24,807 nt of DNA from CAUZFZ01 sp964431285 (GTDB taxonomy: Bacteria; Planctomycetota; Planctomycetia; Planctomycetales; Planctomycetaceae), in assembly GCA_964431285.1 (NCBI GenBank), contig CAYSJO010000744.1:1-24807 (forward strand), written 5' to 3'. Made by a program: the position numbers and the translations under genes. The notes under the pieces are model-generated. The model was given only the letters and a program-made list of their open reading frames with translations, was not told the origin of the DNA and ran no database searches. Below, in pieces: positions 8,498-16,603 of the stretch. Position 1 is the stretch's first letter. Every line of letters starts with the position of its first letter.

Positions 8498-8510
8498 GAA
8501 CGGACTCGGT

Positions 8511-9635
8511 ATGCCCTTCCCGCAATTTGACCGCTATCAGGTTCGCATGGAGCCGCTGTCTACTCGCGCGAACAAGAATTCCATCGAGCAGGATCATGTC
8601 TCACCGGATGCGACACCACCCGAGTTACCAAATGCGTCCAGTCGGCTGCTCGAACAGGTGACGGACCGTATTCGTCAGGCGCGCGCAAACGAGCGACCTG
8701 TGGTAGCCGCATTCGGTGCCCACACAATCAAGAACGGACTGGGGCCCGTCCTGCTCAAACTGGTCGAGCGTGGCTGGCTGACCCATCTGGCGACAAATGG
8801 AGCCGGCATCATTCACGACTGGGAGTTCGCGTTCCAGGGGCAAAGCAGCGAAGACGTCCAGTCGATGGTCGATCAGGGACGCTTCGGAAACTGGGAAGAA
8901 ACCGGGCTGTACATCAACCTTGCCCTGAACGTTGGCGCGTTCGAAGGCAAAGGGTACGGCGAATCGATTGGCTCGATGATTGAGAACGAGGGAGTGACGA
9001 TTCCCGAGGACTCCCGCATTCAGGCAGCAATGCAGAACGGAAATCAGGAACCGGAAACTGCCGCGGCCGCGGCGGACTTGAAGCTTGTTCTGAATCAATG
9101 GAACCAGTCCGGGCGCGATCGAGTTCTCGAACCCGGATGGCTGGACATCCCGCATCCCTGGAAGCAATACAGCATTCAGGCCGGAGCGCATCGGCTGGGA
9201 GTCCCCTTCACCGGACATCCCATGATCGGACACGACATCATCTACAACCATCCCATGAATCACGGTGCCGCACTGGGTCGGGCCGCGCAGCGAGATTTCC
9301 TCACCTACGCCGAATCAATCAGTCGCATTGACGGCGGCGTGTATCTGTCAATTGGCTCGGCAGTGATGAGCCCGATGATCTTCGAGAAGTCGTTGTCGAT
9401 CTCGCAGAACCTAGCGATCCAGCGAAGCGAACACATGGATGATCATTTCATCCTGGTCAGCGACCTGGCCGAATCCACATGGGACTGGAGCCAGGGTGAA
9501 CCTCCCATCGACAATCCGGCCTATTACCTGCGGTACAACAAATCCTTCAGCCGCATGGGCGGCACGATGCGATATCTCCAGGCCGACAACCGCGACCTGC
9601 TACTCAGCCTGCTGCACATGCTGGGAAGTTCGTAG
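8511..9635 (+). CDS. Conserved protein of unknown function, possibly deoxyhypusine-synthase-like
   Basis: A 374-residue soluble protein with no signal peptide. Glycine-rich segments suggest a nucleotide-binding Rossmann-type fold: VVAAFGAHTIKNGLGP (64-79), ATNGAGIIHDWEFA (94-107), PMIGHDIIYNHP (237-248) and VYLSIGSAVMSPMIFEKSLS (277-296). The last block and the general layout remind me of bacterial proteins annotated as deoxyhypusine synthase-like, but the canonical lysine site of true deoxyhypusine synthase is not confidently recognisable and bacteria lack eIF5A, so I do not assign that reaction. The start at 8511 (MPFPQFDRYQVRMEPLSTR) is chosen because an FDR-x-(V/L)-x-(M/I)-x-PL-S motif is what I recall at the N-terminus of this family; ATG 8547 is an alternative. 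It probably shares an mRNA with the preceding membrane protein gene. Confidence 0.75.
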   Translation: MPFPQFDRYQVRMEPLSTRANKNSIEQDHVSPDATPPELPNASSRLLEQVTDRIRQARANERPVVAAFGAHTIKNGLGPVLLKLVERGWLTHLATNGAGIIHDWEFAFQGQSSEDVQSMVDQGRFGNWEETGLYINLALNVGAFEGKGYGESIGSMIENEGVTIPEDSRIQAAMQNGNQEPETAAAAADLKLVLNQWNQSGRDRVLEPGWLDIPHPWKQYSIQAGAHRLGVPFTGHPMIGHDIIYNHPMNHGAALGRAAQRDFLTYAESISRIDGGVYLSIGSAVMSPMIFEKSLSISQNLAIQRSEHMDDHFILVSDLAESTWDWSQGEPPIDNPAYYLRYNKSFSRMGGTMRYLQADNRDLLLSLLHMLGSS

Positions 9636-9642
9636 CGGCTGT

Positions 9643-9673
9643 CGTTCGTAGTAACCGCACTTGTGCGGTTCGA
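9643..9673. repeat. REP-like palindrome, copy B
   Basis: A 31-base element with hairpin core AACCGCACTTGTGCGGTT (perfect 8-base arms, TT loop), starting eight bases after the stop of the conserved gene. It is paired with the inverted copy C at 9722-9751, so the two can fold individually or together. The pair sits between convergent genes and may serve as a transcription end or mRNA stabiliser. Confidence 0.75.
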
Positions 9674-9721
9674 TCGCGCGACGCAACTTCGAACGGGTCC
9701 CACTGGGTCACTGCCTGCTGG

Positions 9722-9751
9722 CGAACCGGACAAGTCCGGTTACTACGAACG
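9722..9751. repeat. REP-like palindrome, copy C (inverted)
   Basis: This is the reverse complement of the copy B sequence with a hairpin core AACCGGACAAGTCCGGTT. Against copy B the only two core differences are partner bases in the stem (C-G replaced by G-C), so pairing is kept. It ends seven bases before the stop codon of dprA, which reads toward it. Confidence 0.75.
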
Positions 9752-9757
9752 CACATC

Positions 9758-10900
9758 TCAGTACGCCGCGCGGACCAGCAGGCTGCCGGGCAGTCGTCGG
9801 ACCATGCGTTTCATTTCGAGTATCGTCAGTGTGGCCAGCACGCGCGACGCATCGATTCCGGCCTGCCGGATGATCTCGTCCAGATGCTGTGGATCATTTG
9901 TCACCAGATTGAGAATTGCTCGCTGTTGATCGCTCAGCACCAGTTCTCGCGGGCTGCGAACTTCCTCAGCCTGAGTCGTCTGGACCGGTTGAACCAATGG
10001 GCCCAGCTCTTCGAGCACGTCGTCGGCATGACGAATCAGCGTGACTCCGTCGCGTATCAGATCGTGACAACCTTCGCTGGCGAGACTGTCGATGCGGCCA
10101 GGAACGGCCATGACTTCTCGTCCCTGTTCCATGGCATGCCGTGACGTGTGCAATGCTCCGCTGCGCCGGTTGGCCTCAATGATGATGACTCCCAGAGACA
10201 GACCGCTGATGATGCGGTTGCGTTGTGGAAACAGTTCGGAACTCGGCGGCTGTTCCAGACGGTTCTCAGTCACCACCGCACCATGTTCGGCAATCTGTGC
10301 AGCCAGATCGGCGTGCTCCGGCGGATACACATTCAGAAGCCCAGTCGCCGACACGGCAATCGTACGTCCGCCCGCTGTGATCGCTCCGCGATGAGCGGCC
10401 GCGTCAATGCCTCGGGCCAGACCGCTCACGATTGTCAGGCCGGCCATCGCCAGACCACGGGCGAGCTTTTCGGCCTGTTGCTGTCCGTAAACCGTGCAGC
10501 GCCGCGAACCAACGATGCCGATCGACATCTCATCACGCTTCTGGACTTCGCCCCTGCAGAACAGGAGCAGTGGGGCGTCGTCGACCTCGGCAAGATTCTT
10601 TGGATATTGATCGGTCCCAAGTCGCAGGAGCTTAAAACCGCGCTCGCAGCACAATCGCCATTGCTCCTCTGCATCTGACGACCGGCGCCTGGATTGAATC
10701 TGCATGGCCAGCTTCGGGCCGATACCGGAAACCTGCTCAAGTTCACCAATGCTCGCCGACAGGATCCTGGCTGGCGTTTCGAAATAGTCGAGCAAATCGC
10801 GCTGATGGCGAGGTCCGATACCCGGAACCAGTTGCAGTCGGAGCTGATCCAGCAGTTGTTTATCTGGCGGCTGAATCTCTGCCGAAAACAACTCGGACAC
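9758..10900 (-). CDS. dprA: DNA processing protein DprA/Smf
   Basis: A 380-residue cytoplasmic protein of full family length. Residues 20-66 hold two helix-hairpin-helix turns (VPGIGP and VSGIGP). Residues 85-300 form the DprA Rossmann-like core with GSRRCT (131-136), SGLARGID (159-166) and FPQRNRIISGLS (224-235), the conserved DNA-binding and dimer surface. Residues 320-378 look like the C-terminal winged helix found in many family members. In competent bacteria DprA binds incoming single-stranded DNA and loads RecA; many non-competent bacteria keep it for recombination. The start is GTG at 10900, with GGGAG seven bases upstream. It is transcribed away from ispE and appears monocistronic. 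Confidence 0.95.
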   Translation of the reverse strand: MSELFSAEIQPPDKQLLDQLRLQLVPGIGPRHQRDLLDYFETPARILSASIGELEQVSGIGPKLAMQIQSRRRSSDAEEQWRLCCERGFKLLRLGTDQYPKNLAEVDDAPLLLFCRGEVQKRDEMSIGIVGSRRCTVYGQQQAEKLARGLAMAGLTIVSGLARGIDAAAHRGAITAGGRTIAVSATGLLNVYPPEHADLAAQIAEHGAVVTENRLEQPPSSELFPQRNRIISGLSLGVIIIEANRRSGALHTSRHAMEQGREVMAVPGRIDSLASEGCHDLIRDGVTLIRHADDVLEELGPLVQPVQTTQAEEVRSPRELVLSDQQRAILNLVTNDPQHLDEIIRQAGIDASRVLATLTILEMKRMVRRLPGSLLVRAAY

Positions 10901-11249
10901 AAGGAAACTCCCGGAACTCGCTGTTCAGATTCAACGTCACACCTGTGGACCCTGTTCGACTGGCGTCCGAGGGATTTCCCTCGAACCTGTCAAGACGCAT
11001 GTCGGGTCATTGAGGTAAAACCGTATTGACCGTTTTTGTACCTTGAAATAAGCTCGCGCCAGCGTACCGTGGCTATAGCGCTCATGGAAGCAGTCTCCGA
11101 TAGGGAAGTCTCTCTTACATAATTCCCAACGCAAATAGTCGGCAGTCAGGTTGGGCCATCGCTTACCAATCGACGGGGAAGCCCCGGGCTTCGGTCCGGC
11201 ACGCATCATCGCCGACGGTCAGCGAGACAATCGCAGGACGTGACGTCTC
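10901..11249. other. Divergent intergenic region between dprA and ispE
   Basis: This 349-base gap must hold promoters for dprA (-) and ispE (+). A weak plus-strand candidate is TTGACC at 11026-11031 followed 17 bases later by TAAGCT at 11049-11054; the -10 box matches the consensus at only three positions. No gene, hairpin or repeat was recognised. Confidence 0.4.
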
Positions 11250-12167
11250 ATGAGACTCCGACGGTCCGGTCGATCCTGGGTCGTTCACACCCCTGCGAAA
11301 CTCAACCTGTTTCTTGAGGTACTGGGGAAGCGGGCTGACGGGTTCCACGAGCTGGAAACAGTCATGGTGACCGTCGGTCTGTACGCCACACTGGTCCTGC
11401 CTGAGGAGTCCACACCGGAGATTTCAATGCGTTGTCACGACGCCGGATATGCCCCGCGAACGGAGTCCAATTTGGGCAATTCGGAGCAGGTGCCGGACGG
11501 GCGAGACAATCTGGCAGTGCGGGCGGCGGAATTGCTGAGAGCAGAAACGGGTGCAGACCGAGGCATCCGCATTGATCTGTTGAAGCGAATTCCGGCCGCG
11601 GCGGGGCTGGCGGGAGGTTCCAGCGACGCTGCCGCAATGCTGTTTGCTCTGAATCGAATCTGGCACACGGGCCTGAGTCGCGACGAGCTGCAGAGACTGG
11701 CATCACGAATCGGAAGCGACGTCGGCTTTTTTCTCTCACCCTGCCCCACCGCAATCTGCCAGGGTCGCGGCGAAGTAATTCGTCCGTTGTCTGCCCCCCT
11801 GCGTCTGCATTTCGTGATTGCGAAACCCGAAAGTGGTCTGTCGACGGCCGAGGTGTACCGATATTGTCGGCCGGAACAGACACAACGCGGGTCCAATTCG
11901 CTGATCGAATCTCTGCAGCGCGGTGATTTGAAGAGTGCAGGGAGCAGAATGTTTAATTCGCTTCAGTCTCCAGCTGAAGAATTGAATGCGGACATTCAAC
12001 GTTTGAAAGCGACCTTTAACCGACTTCCTTTTGTCGGACACATGATGAGCGGTAGCGGAACGGCTTACTTCGGTGTCTGCCGACATCGGCGTGAAGCAAG
12101 GCTGGTCGCAGCACGGCTGAGGGCATCAGGCCACAGCCGTGTGTTTGTGGTGGAAACACCACCTTGA
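11250..12167 (+). CDS. ispE: 4-diphosphocytidyl-2-C-methyl-D-erythritol kinase
   Basis: A 305-residue cytoplasmic GHMP kinase that phosphorylates CDP-methylerythritol with ATP, the fourth step of the non-mevalonate (MEP) isoprenoid pathway. Landmarks: PAKLNLFLEVLGKRADGFHELETVM (15-39) with the catalytic lysine K17; the GHMP ATP-binding loop PAAAGLAGGSSDAA (115-128); IGSDVGFF (154-161), whose D157 corresponds to the catalytic aspartate; and the C-terminal MSGSGTAYFG block (about 269-278). Length is normal for the family. The ATG at 11250 follows AGGA by about ten bases. The spoVG-type gene starts 43 bases after its stop, and ispE lies near spoVG in Bacillus as well, so the two probably form a transcription unit. 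Confidence 0.95.
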   Translation: MRLRRSGRSWVVHTPAKLNLFLEVLGKRADGFHELETVMVTVGLYATLVLPEESTPEISMRCHDAGYAPRTESNLGNSEQVPDGRDNLAVRAAELLRAETGADRGIRIDLLKRIPAAAGLAGGSSDAAAMLFALNRIWHTGLSRDELQRLASRIGSDVGFFLSPCPTAICQGRGEVIRPLSAPLRLHFVIAKPESGLSTAEVYRYCRPEQTQRGSNSLIESLQRGDLKSAGSRMFNSLQSPAEELNADIQRLKATFNRLPFVGHMMSGSGTAYFGVCRHRREARLVAARLRASGHSRVFVVETPP

Positions 12168-12197
12168 TGGAGAGCTGTTACTGACGCGGCGTGTTTC

Positions 12198-12203
12198 AGG
12201 AGG
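12198..12203 (+). promoter_or_regulatory. Shine-Dalgarno fixing the spoVG start
   Basis: AGGAGG lies seven bases before GTG 12211. It rules out the longer open frame that begins at 12139 inside ispE and places the start exactly where the SpoVG domain begins. Confidence 0.8.
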
Positions 12204-12210
12204 GACAACC

Positions 12211-12813
12211 GTGGATATCACCGATGTACGCATCAAACTGATGGACGATCCCAACGATCGTCTGCAGGGATTCTGCTCGATTACCTTCGACGGGCGCTTT
12301 GTCATCCGCGACCTGAAGATCATTCAGGGAACGAAGGGTTCATTTGTCGCCATGCCCAGCCGGAAGCTGACCGACCGCTGCGGCATCTGCGGCACGAAGA
12401 ATCACCTGCGTGCCCGCTTCTGTAACGACTGTGGCGCGGAACTCGAGGAAGAGCGGGCGATCAAGGACGACGACGGCCGGGCCAAGCTGTATGCCGACAT
12501 CGCGCACCCGATCAACTCCGGCTGCCGGGATATGATCCAGTCGAAGGTGCTGGAATCGTTCGAACGCGAAAAAATTCATGCCGGTAAGCCTGGCTACGTC
12601 TGCAGCTACGACGATTACGGCGAGGACCGCATTGCCAAAGCCACACGCCGCGATGTCGAACCAGGTCCGTCACGACGGATCGATGCACCCGACGGCGAGC
12701 AGCGCCGCATTGATTCCGGCCCGTCCGAGTCTTCACGTCCGCATCTGGGCTCGGAACAACCGAAGACCTCGACTCACAGCGAAAGCGACACGTTCGGCGC
12801 CGGAGTAGATTGA
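12211..12813 (+). CDS. spoVG: SpoVG family protein with inserted zinc ribbon
   Basis: A 200-residue protein. Residues 1-53 and 93-115 match the two halves of the SpoVG fold: MDITDVRIKL, ITFDGRFVIRDLKIIQG, GSFVAMPSRK and then ADIAHPINSGCRDMIQ. Between them, where Bacillus SpoVG has only a short loop, lies an insert of about 35 residues containing CGIC (57-60) and CNDC (71-74), a four-cysteine zinc ribbon. After residue 118 the tail is acidic, basic and low-complexity and probably disordered. SpoVG proteins bind DNA and RNA and act as global regulators; the ribbon may alter target choice, which is my inference. GTG start with AGGAGG seven bases ahead. It lies 43 bases downstream of ispE. Confidence 0.9.
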   Translation: MDITDVRIKLMDDPNDRLQGFCSITFDGRFVIRDLKIIQGTKGSFVAMPSRKLTDRCGICGTKNHLRARFCNDCGAELEEERAIKDDDGRAKLYADIAHPINSGCRDMIQSKVLESFEREKIHAGKPGYVCSYDDYGEDRIAKATRRDVEPGPSRRIDAPDGEQRRIDSGPSESSRPHLGSEQPKTSTHSESDTFGAGVD

Positions 12814-13183
12814 GTGTCGATAAAGATAAGGCCGTACAGGACGGCCGCCTGGGCCGGGGCCTTCGTCCGCAGGTGGCGCTTCTGACGACGTTTCAGTGCA
12901 GCACAGTTCTGACATCAGGACCGTTGCCGCGACGATCGGCCCATGCCATCACCCTTGGTCCCGGCTGGGATTGTCCCCAAGGGAATCCGCGGCGTATCGA
13001 ATGCCCCACAGCATGCCAGTCACGCAAACCACAAATGACAGGAGGTAGAGACTGTTGGTGTTTGAGTTTGGATCGTGCCAGCCATTTATATCCGCAAGCC
13101 ACGGTATCTCGACAAGCTGGACACAGACCCGGCAGAACCCGACGTCGAATGATGTGTCGCCGGGTCACGTGCGGTCTCCGGCC
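12814..13183. other. Convergent intergenic region
   Basis: This 370-base gap separates the ends of spoVG (+) and a secreted-protein gene (-). It starts with a short GC-rich hairpin (12830-12846). On the minus strand, 12949-13164 is an open frame without a recognisable start codon whose translation includes one plausible membrane helix (SLYLLSFVVCVTGMLWGI). It may be a gene relic or chance; I do not call it a gene. Confidence 0.4.
12830..12846 (+). terminator. Possible terminator hairpin after spoVG
   Basis: Six-base GC-rich arms, GGCCGT and ACGGCC, enclose a five-base loop 17 bases after the spoVG stop. The position suits a terminator, but no U-run follows, so the call is weak. Confidence 0.4.
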
Positions 13184-14140
13184 TCAAAGTCCGGTCAACT
13201 GTTGCCAGCCGACGGACTCGATTCGATTCAATTCTGTATCGATGTCGTCCCCTTCAAAGAAGGAGAGCCATCCGCGGACCCGGACGGTTTTTCCGGGAGC
13301 ACAGTCCGGAAATATCGGGTCTGAATGCAGACAGGGACAACGCTCATTGAACCACGCTCGATGGAGGGGTTCCCACCCCGTGATGACCCAGCGGTTGCCG
13401 TCTTCCGACCGACAGATGGAGTACGGCTCGCGCTTGATCTTGTTGTCGTTCGTCTGAGCGTTGAATCCGGCCGCGGATTTCAGCATCACGCAGTTCTGCA
13501 CGCGCAGTCCGGTCAGCAGTTCCTTTGTCCCGTTCGTCAGTGTGAGTTCCATCCACACGTGGTCCTTCTTCGGCCGCACGTGCGATGTAAATCGAATTCC
13601 ATTGGGCAGTGTCCGCTCGATGTCGAACGATCCGTTTTTCTGGCGCTTCCATTCCAGCTTCGCGAGCGTCTGGCCTGCCTTGTCGAAGATCGTCGGAATG
13701 TGCGTGTGTCCCAGATAGGTGAGTCCCAGATTCGACCAGATTGCCTCGGGCACATCGACGACGACGTAATCGTGTTTCGCCCAGGGTGTAAACACGCTGA
13801 CTTTCGTCTCCCGCTGCGGTCGGATCATTCCTTCCAGAAACCCGATGCGTGGATGCCGCCCGCCCGGAAAGGGAACAACCAGCAGTTTGTCTCGCTTCTT
13901 TGGAAAACCTTCCGGACGAATGTCGAATGCTTCCAGGTGCTTTCGAATCGCAGCGGCTTCAAGCCCGGTCGCTGCATGCACCTCATCAACGTTGAAGCCA
14001 TGTAGTCGCACCATGTTGTCGAGCCAGTAACGCAGTTCCGTCTCCGAACCAGGACGACGGAAATTCGACGGTTCGTCCTCCGCTGACACTGACAGGACGC
14101 TTAGCAGGGCAGCAAGCAGGCTGCAGATAACACGCGACAT
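13184..14140 (-). CDS. Secreted protein of unknown function
   Basis: A 318-residue protein. Residues 1-20 form a signal peptide (SLLAALLSVLSVSA, likely cleavage before EDEPS), so it is exported. The mature part begins with RYWLDNMVRLHGFNVDEVHAATGL, a helical segment, and continues as a beta-rich domain with PFPGGRHPRIGFLEG, FTPWAKHDYVVVDVPEAIWSNLGLTYLGHTHIPT and a C-terminal block WITGWEPLHRAWFNERCPCLHSDPIFPDC. I recognise no catalytic signature or named domain; tryptophan- and histidine-rich loops hint at a ligand-binding or enzymatic beta sandwich. The ATG at 14140 is preferred over one six codons upstream because GAGGTG lies just before it and it gives a normal signal peptide. It is transcribed behind the small zinc-ribbon gene, 88 bases away. 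Confidence 0.75.
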   Translation of the reverse strand: MSRVICSLLAALLSVLSVSAEDEPSNFRRPGSETELRYWLDNMVRLHGFNVDEVHAATGLEAAAIRKHLEAFDIRPEGFPKKRDKLLVVPFPGGRHPRIGFLEGMIRPQRETKVSVFTPWAKHDYVVVDVPEAIWSNLGLTYLGHTHIPTIFDKAGQTLAKLEWKRQKNGSFDIERTLPNGIRFTSHVRPKKDHVWMELTLTNGTKELLTGLRVQNCVMLKSAAGFNAQTNDNKIKREPYSICRSEDGNRWVITGWEPLHRAWFNERCPCLHSDPIFPDCAPGKTVRVRGWLSFFEGDDIDTELNRIESVGWQQLTGL

Positions 14141-14228
14141 GCGGCACCTCGGAATCACTGGCGGAGGGAATCTATCCAGTTGGGCTCGGCTCGGACTGCT
14201 TCATTTAACAACCCGCTGCCCAGGGTAT

Positions 14229-14528
14229 TCAGGACTCCGACGGAGTGTGAAGATCGTACCCGCAAAACGGGCAGTAGCGAATTCGGCGCCGTCGATGGTA
14301 CTCGATCAGGAGTTTGCCAATCGATCGACCGCAGTCCGGGCAACGCAACATGCAGCACATCAGACCCATTGAGCCACAAAGAAGACCGAGGCCACACAGG
14401 AACAGTGTCGTATTCAGGACGGGATGATCGACAAAGTAGAGAGCATCAACAACAAGCACACCGGCTCCAGCCACAAATCCGACACCGTACTTGCGACCAC
14501 TTCGGATGAGCTGGTGATAATGGTCCAT
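14229..14528 (-). CDS. Small membrane protein with C-terminal zinc ribbon
   Basis: A 99-residue protein. Two adjacent hydrophobic segments (about 14-32 and 40-60) predict a membrane hairpin, followed by a cytosolic tail with CPDCG (63-67) and CPFCG (86-90), four cysteines spaced as a zinc ribbon. The basic stretch HRRRRIR lies between them. Small two-helix proteins with such a ribbon occur widely in planctomycetes; function is unknown. The start at 14528 is chosen because upstream residues lack coding character; GGAG lies about ten bases upstream. It is divergent from the SMP-30/esterase gene. Confidence 0.7.
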   Translation of the reverse strand: MDHYHQLIRSGRKYGVGFVAGAGVLVVDALYFVDHPVLNTTLFLCGLGLLCGSMGLMCCMLRCPDCGRSIGKLLIEYHRRRRIRYCPFCGYDLHTPSES

Positions 14529-14638
14529 TGACGACGGACTCCATCGAACGGTGTGATCCGGTCGTGGCGTGGTGAGTTTCGGCGCCGTTGGCCGCTGGAT
14601 ACCCTCCGCCGTAAGCACCCTCGAATCTGTCCTGCTTT

Positions 14639-14642
14639 GGAG
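14639..14642 (+). promoter_or_regulatory. Shine-Dalgarno supporting a TTG start
   Basis: GGAG sits seven bases before TTG 14650. The alternative GTG at 14569 has no comparable site. Starting at the TTG also produces a compact, typical signal peptide. Confidence 0.55.
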
Positions 14643-14649
14643 CTCGATC

Positions 14650-16383
14650 TTGTCCCGTTTGGTTCTGTGTCTGACCATCCTGCCGAGTCTTCCCGCTATT
14701 GTCACGGCCCAGTCGATTGTTGATGTCGAAAGCCCGCTCGAAACGATCGCGACCGAATTCGGTCTGGCGGACGGTCCCGCCTGGAATGGCTGGAGTCTTG
14801 ACTTTCCCGATGTCAAAGGCGGGAAATTGTTTCGCTACAACCCGAAGACCGGCAAGACGCAGGTCCTGGCCGATGAAGCCGGGCGCATCAGCGCGTCATT
14901 CTTCAGCCAGGGCAAACTGTATCTGTCGAACAACGGCGAAGGGCGCATCACGCTGCAGGGGAAAGAGCCGCAACCGCTGACCGAAGCCGAAGGGAGTGGT
15001 CGCGATCTGGCTCGGCCAAACGATCTGGTCGTCGACAAAAACGGCGGCATCTACTGGACGCTGACACGGCAGGGACGCGTCATGTATCGGCAGCCGGACG
15101 GACCGGTCGTCACGGCCGTCGAGAAGATCGAAACACCCAACGGCATCACTCTTTCACCCGACGAAACGACACTGTTCGTCTCGGCCTACGTTCCCAAACA
15201 AATCTATTCCTACAACGTGGTTGAACCCGGCACGACGGGCGGCGGCCGGCTCTTCTCGACGATGGATGACGGCGAGGCAAAGGGCGCCGACGGCATGACG
15301 ATCGACCGGGCTGGCAACGTCTACTGTGCCGGAGCGACCGACGTCTGGATCTGGAATCCGAGCGGTAGATTGCTCGCAAAGATCGTCTGCCCGACGCGCC
15401 CGATTAACTGCACGTTCGGTGATTCCGATCTGCGTTCGCTGTACATCACGGGATTCGGCGGTCTCTACCGCCAGCGCATGAAAGCGTATGGAGTCCCTGC
15501 GCGATTGCCACTGACCGATATCCGCAACGAAGAGCAGAAGACAACGCGGCCGTCGATCGCCGTTCCCGACAACGTCAGGCTGTTGCAGGACGTCGTTTAT
15601 CGCGTTGCCGGAGAACGTCGATTGCTGTGCGATATCTGTCTACCCCGACTGGCCGAGGGCGAAACAGGGCCACGACCGGCTGTTGTCGTGGTCCACGGTG
15701 GTGGATGGCTCAACGGAGACCGATCCAAATTTCGCGCTCTGGCGCTGCAGCTGGCGGCTCGTGGTTATGTGACGGCAGCGATCGACTACCGACTTGGGCA
15801 TGAAGCACGCTTCCCCGCCGGGATTCACGCCTGCAATGCCGCCATCCAGTTCCTGCGACTGAATGCGGACAGGTACATCATCGATCCGGATCGCATCGGA
15901 GCCATCGGCGGATCGGCCGGTGGTCACTTGGTCGGACTGATGGCGACGGGATCGCGAGACGTGCGACTTCAAAGTGATGACAGTTTTCTGGCGGGCTCGA
16001 CGAAGTTGCAGGCGGCGATTGTGATGGCTGGTCCCATGCAGATGACGACTGGTTCGGTCGCGGAAAAATCCCGCAAAGGCACCGCGAACGCGAATGTCTG
16101 GCTGGGCAAAACGATCGACGAAGATCCTGAACTCTACGCGCTGGCCGCCGCTCACCTGCACATCTCGGACGCATCCCCGCCGATCCTGTTCATGACAGGC
16201 GAGCACGACAATCCGAAACGCAATCAGCCATCGCGCGACAAGCTGAAGGCAGCCGGCGTCTGGACGGACATCAAAGTCTACAAGGATGGAAAACACGGCT
16301 GCTGGAATCGACTGCCCTGGTTCAACACGATGCTCGACGACATGGACGAATTCTTCAAAGAACACTTAAAGAAGGACTCGTAA
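14650..16383 (+). CDS. Secreted SMP-30/gluconolactonase-like domain fused to an alpha/beta-hydrolase esterase
   Basis: A 577-residue exported protein (signal peptide about 1-20, ending VTA). Residues 30-300 resemble an SMP-30/gluconolactonase propeller: ADGPAWNG (41-48), RPNDLVVDKNGGIYWT with N124, TPNGITLSPDE and GADGMTID with D214. The usual EGPxW motif has Asp for Glu here. Residues 315-575 are an alpha/beta hydrolase of the BD-FAE/acetyl-esterase type: oxyanion HGGGW (349-353), nucleophile S422 in GGSAGG, D520 in GEHDNP and H549 in GKHGCW. The pair suggests breakdown of an acylated sugar or lactone outside the cytoplasm; substrate unknown. Start: TTG 14650 has GGAG seven bases ahead; GTG 14569, 27 codons upstream, is the alternative and would add a second hydrophobic stretch. 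Confidence 0.85.
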   Translation: MSRLVLCLTILPSLPAIVTAQSIVDVESPLETIATEFGLADGPAWNGWSLDFPDVKGGKLFRYNPKTGKTQVLADEAGRISASFFSQGKLYLSNNGEGRITLQGKEPQPLTEAEGSGRDLARPNDLVVDKNGGIYWTLTRQGRVMYRQPDGPVVTAVEKIETPNGITLSPDETTLFVSAYVPKQIYSYNVVEPGTTGGGRLFSTMDDGEAKGADGMTIDRAGNVYCAGATDVWIWNPSGRLLAKIVCPTRPINCTFGDSDLRSLYITGFGGLYRQRMKAYGVPARLPLTDIRNEEQKTTRPSIAVPDNVRLLQDVVYRVAGERRLLCDICLPRLAEGETGPRPAVVVVHGGGWLNGDRSKFRALALQLAARGYVTAAIDYRLGHEARFPAGIHACNAAIQFLRLNADRYIIDPDRIGAIGGSAGGHLVGLMATGSRDVRLQSDDSFLAGSTKLQAAIVMAGPMQMTTGSVAEKSRKGTANANVWLGKTIDEDPELYALAAAHLHISDASPPILFMTGEHDNPKRNQPSRDKLKAAGVWTDIKVYKDGKHGCWNRLPWFNTMLDDMDEFFKEHLKKDS

Positions 16384-16537
16384 ACCCATGACGCAGATTA
16401 TGTCATTACGTCCGAACGTTTTGGCATCTACAAATTGCCGCAGATGATCTTCTTTGCACGATTTTTCGACCTGCTGATTTATGAAGGCGCTGCCGGCGGC
16501 TGGTCTCCCGTCCATCTGCATTGACGATTGAATTCAC

Positions 16538-16570
16538 ATGAAGATTGCCTGCCTCGACTGTGACCGATAA
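16538..16570 (+). other. Ten-codon mini-ORF resembling the LarC N-terminus
   Basis: An ATG-started frame encodes MKIACLDCDR and stops at TAA 16568-16570. Its first eight residues match LarC's MRIAYLDC at six positions, and 11 bases (cctcgactgtg) are identical to the larC start. It lies 34 bases before the small gene that separates it from larC. It may be a fragment of an older larC 5' end or a chance leader. Confidence 0.4.
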
Positions 16571-16603
16571 TCTGAATTCGAACATAGAACTCGGAGAGGT
16601 GGC

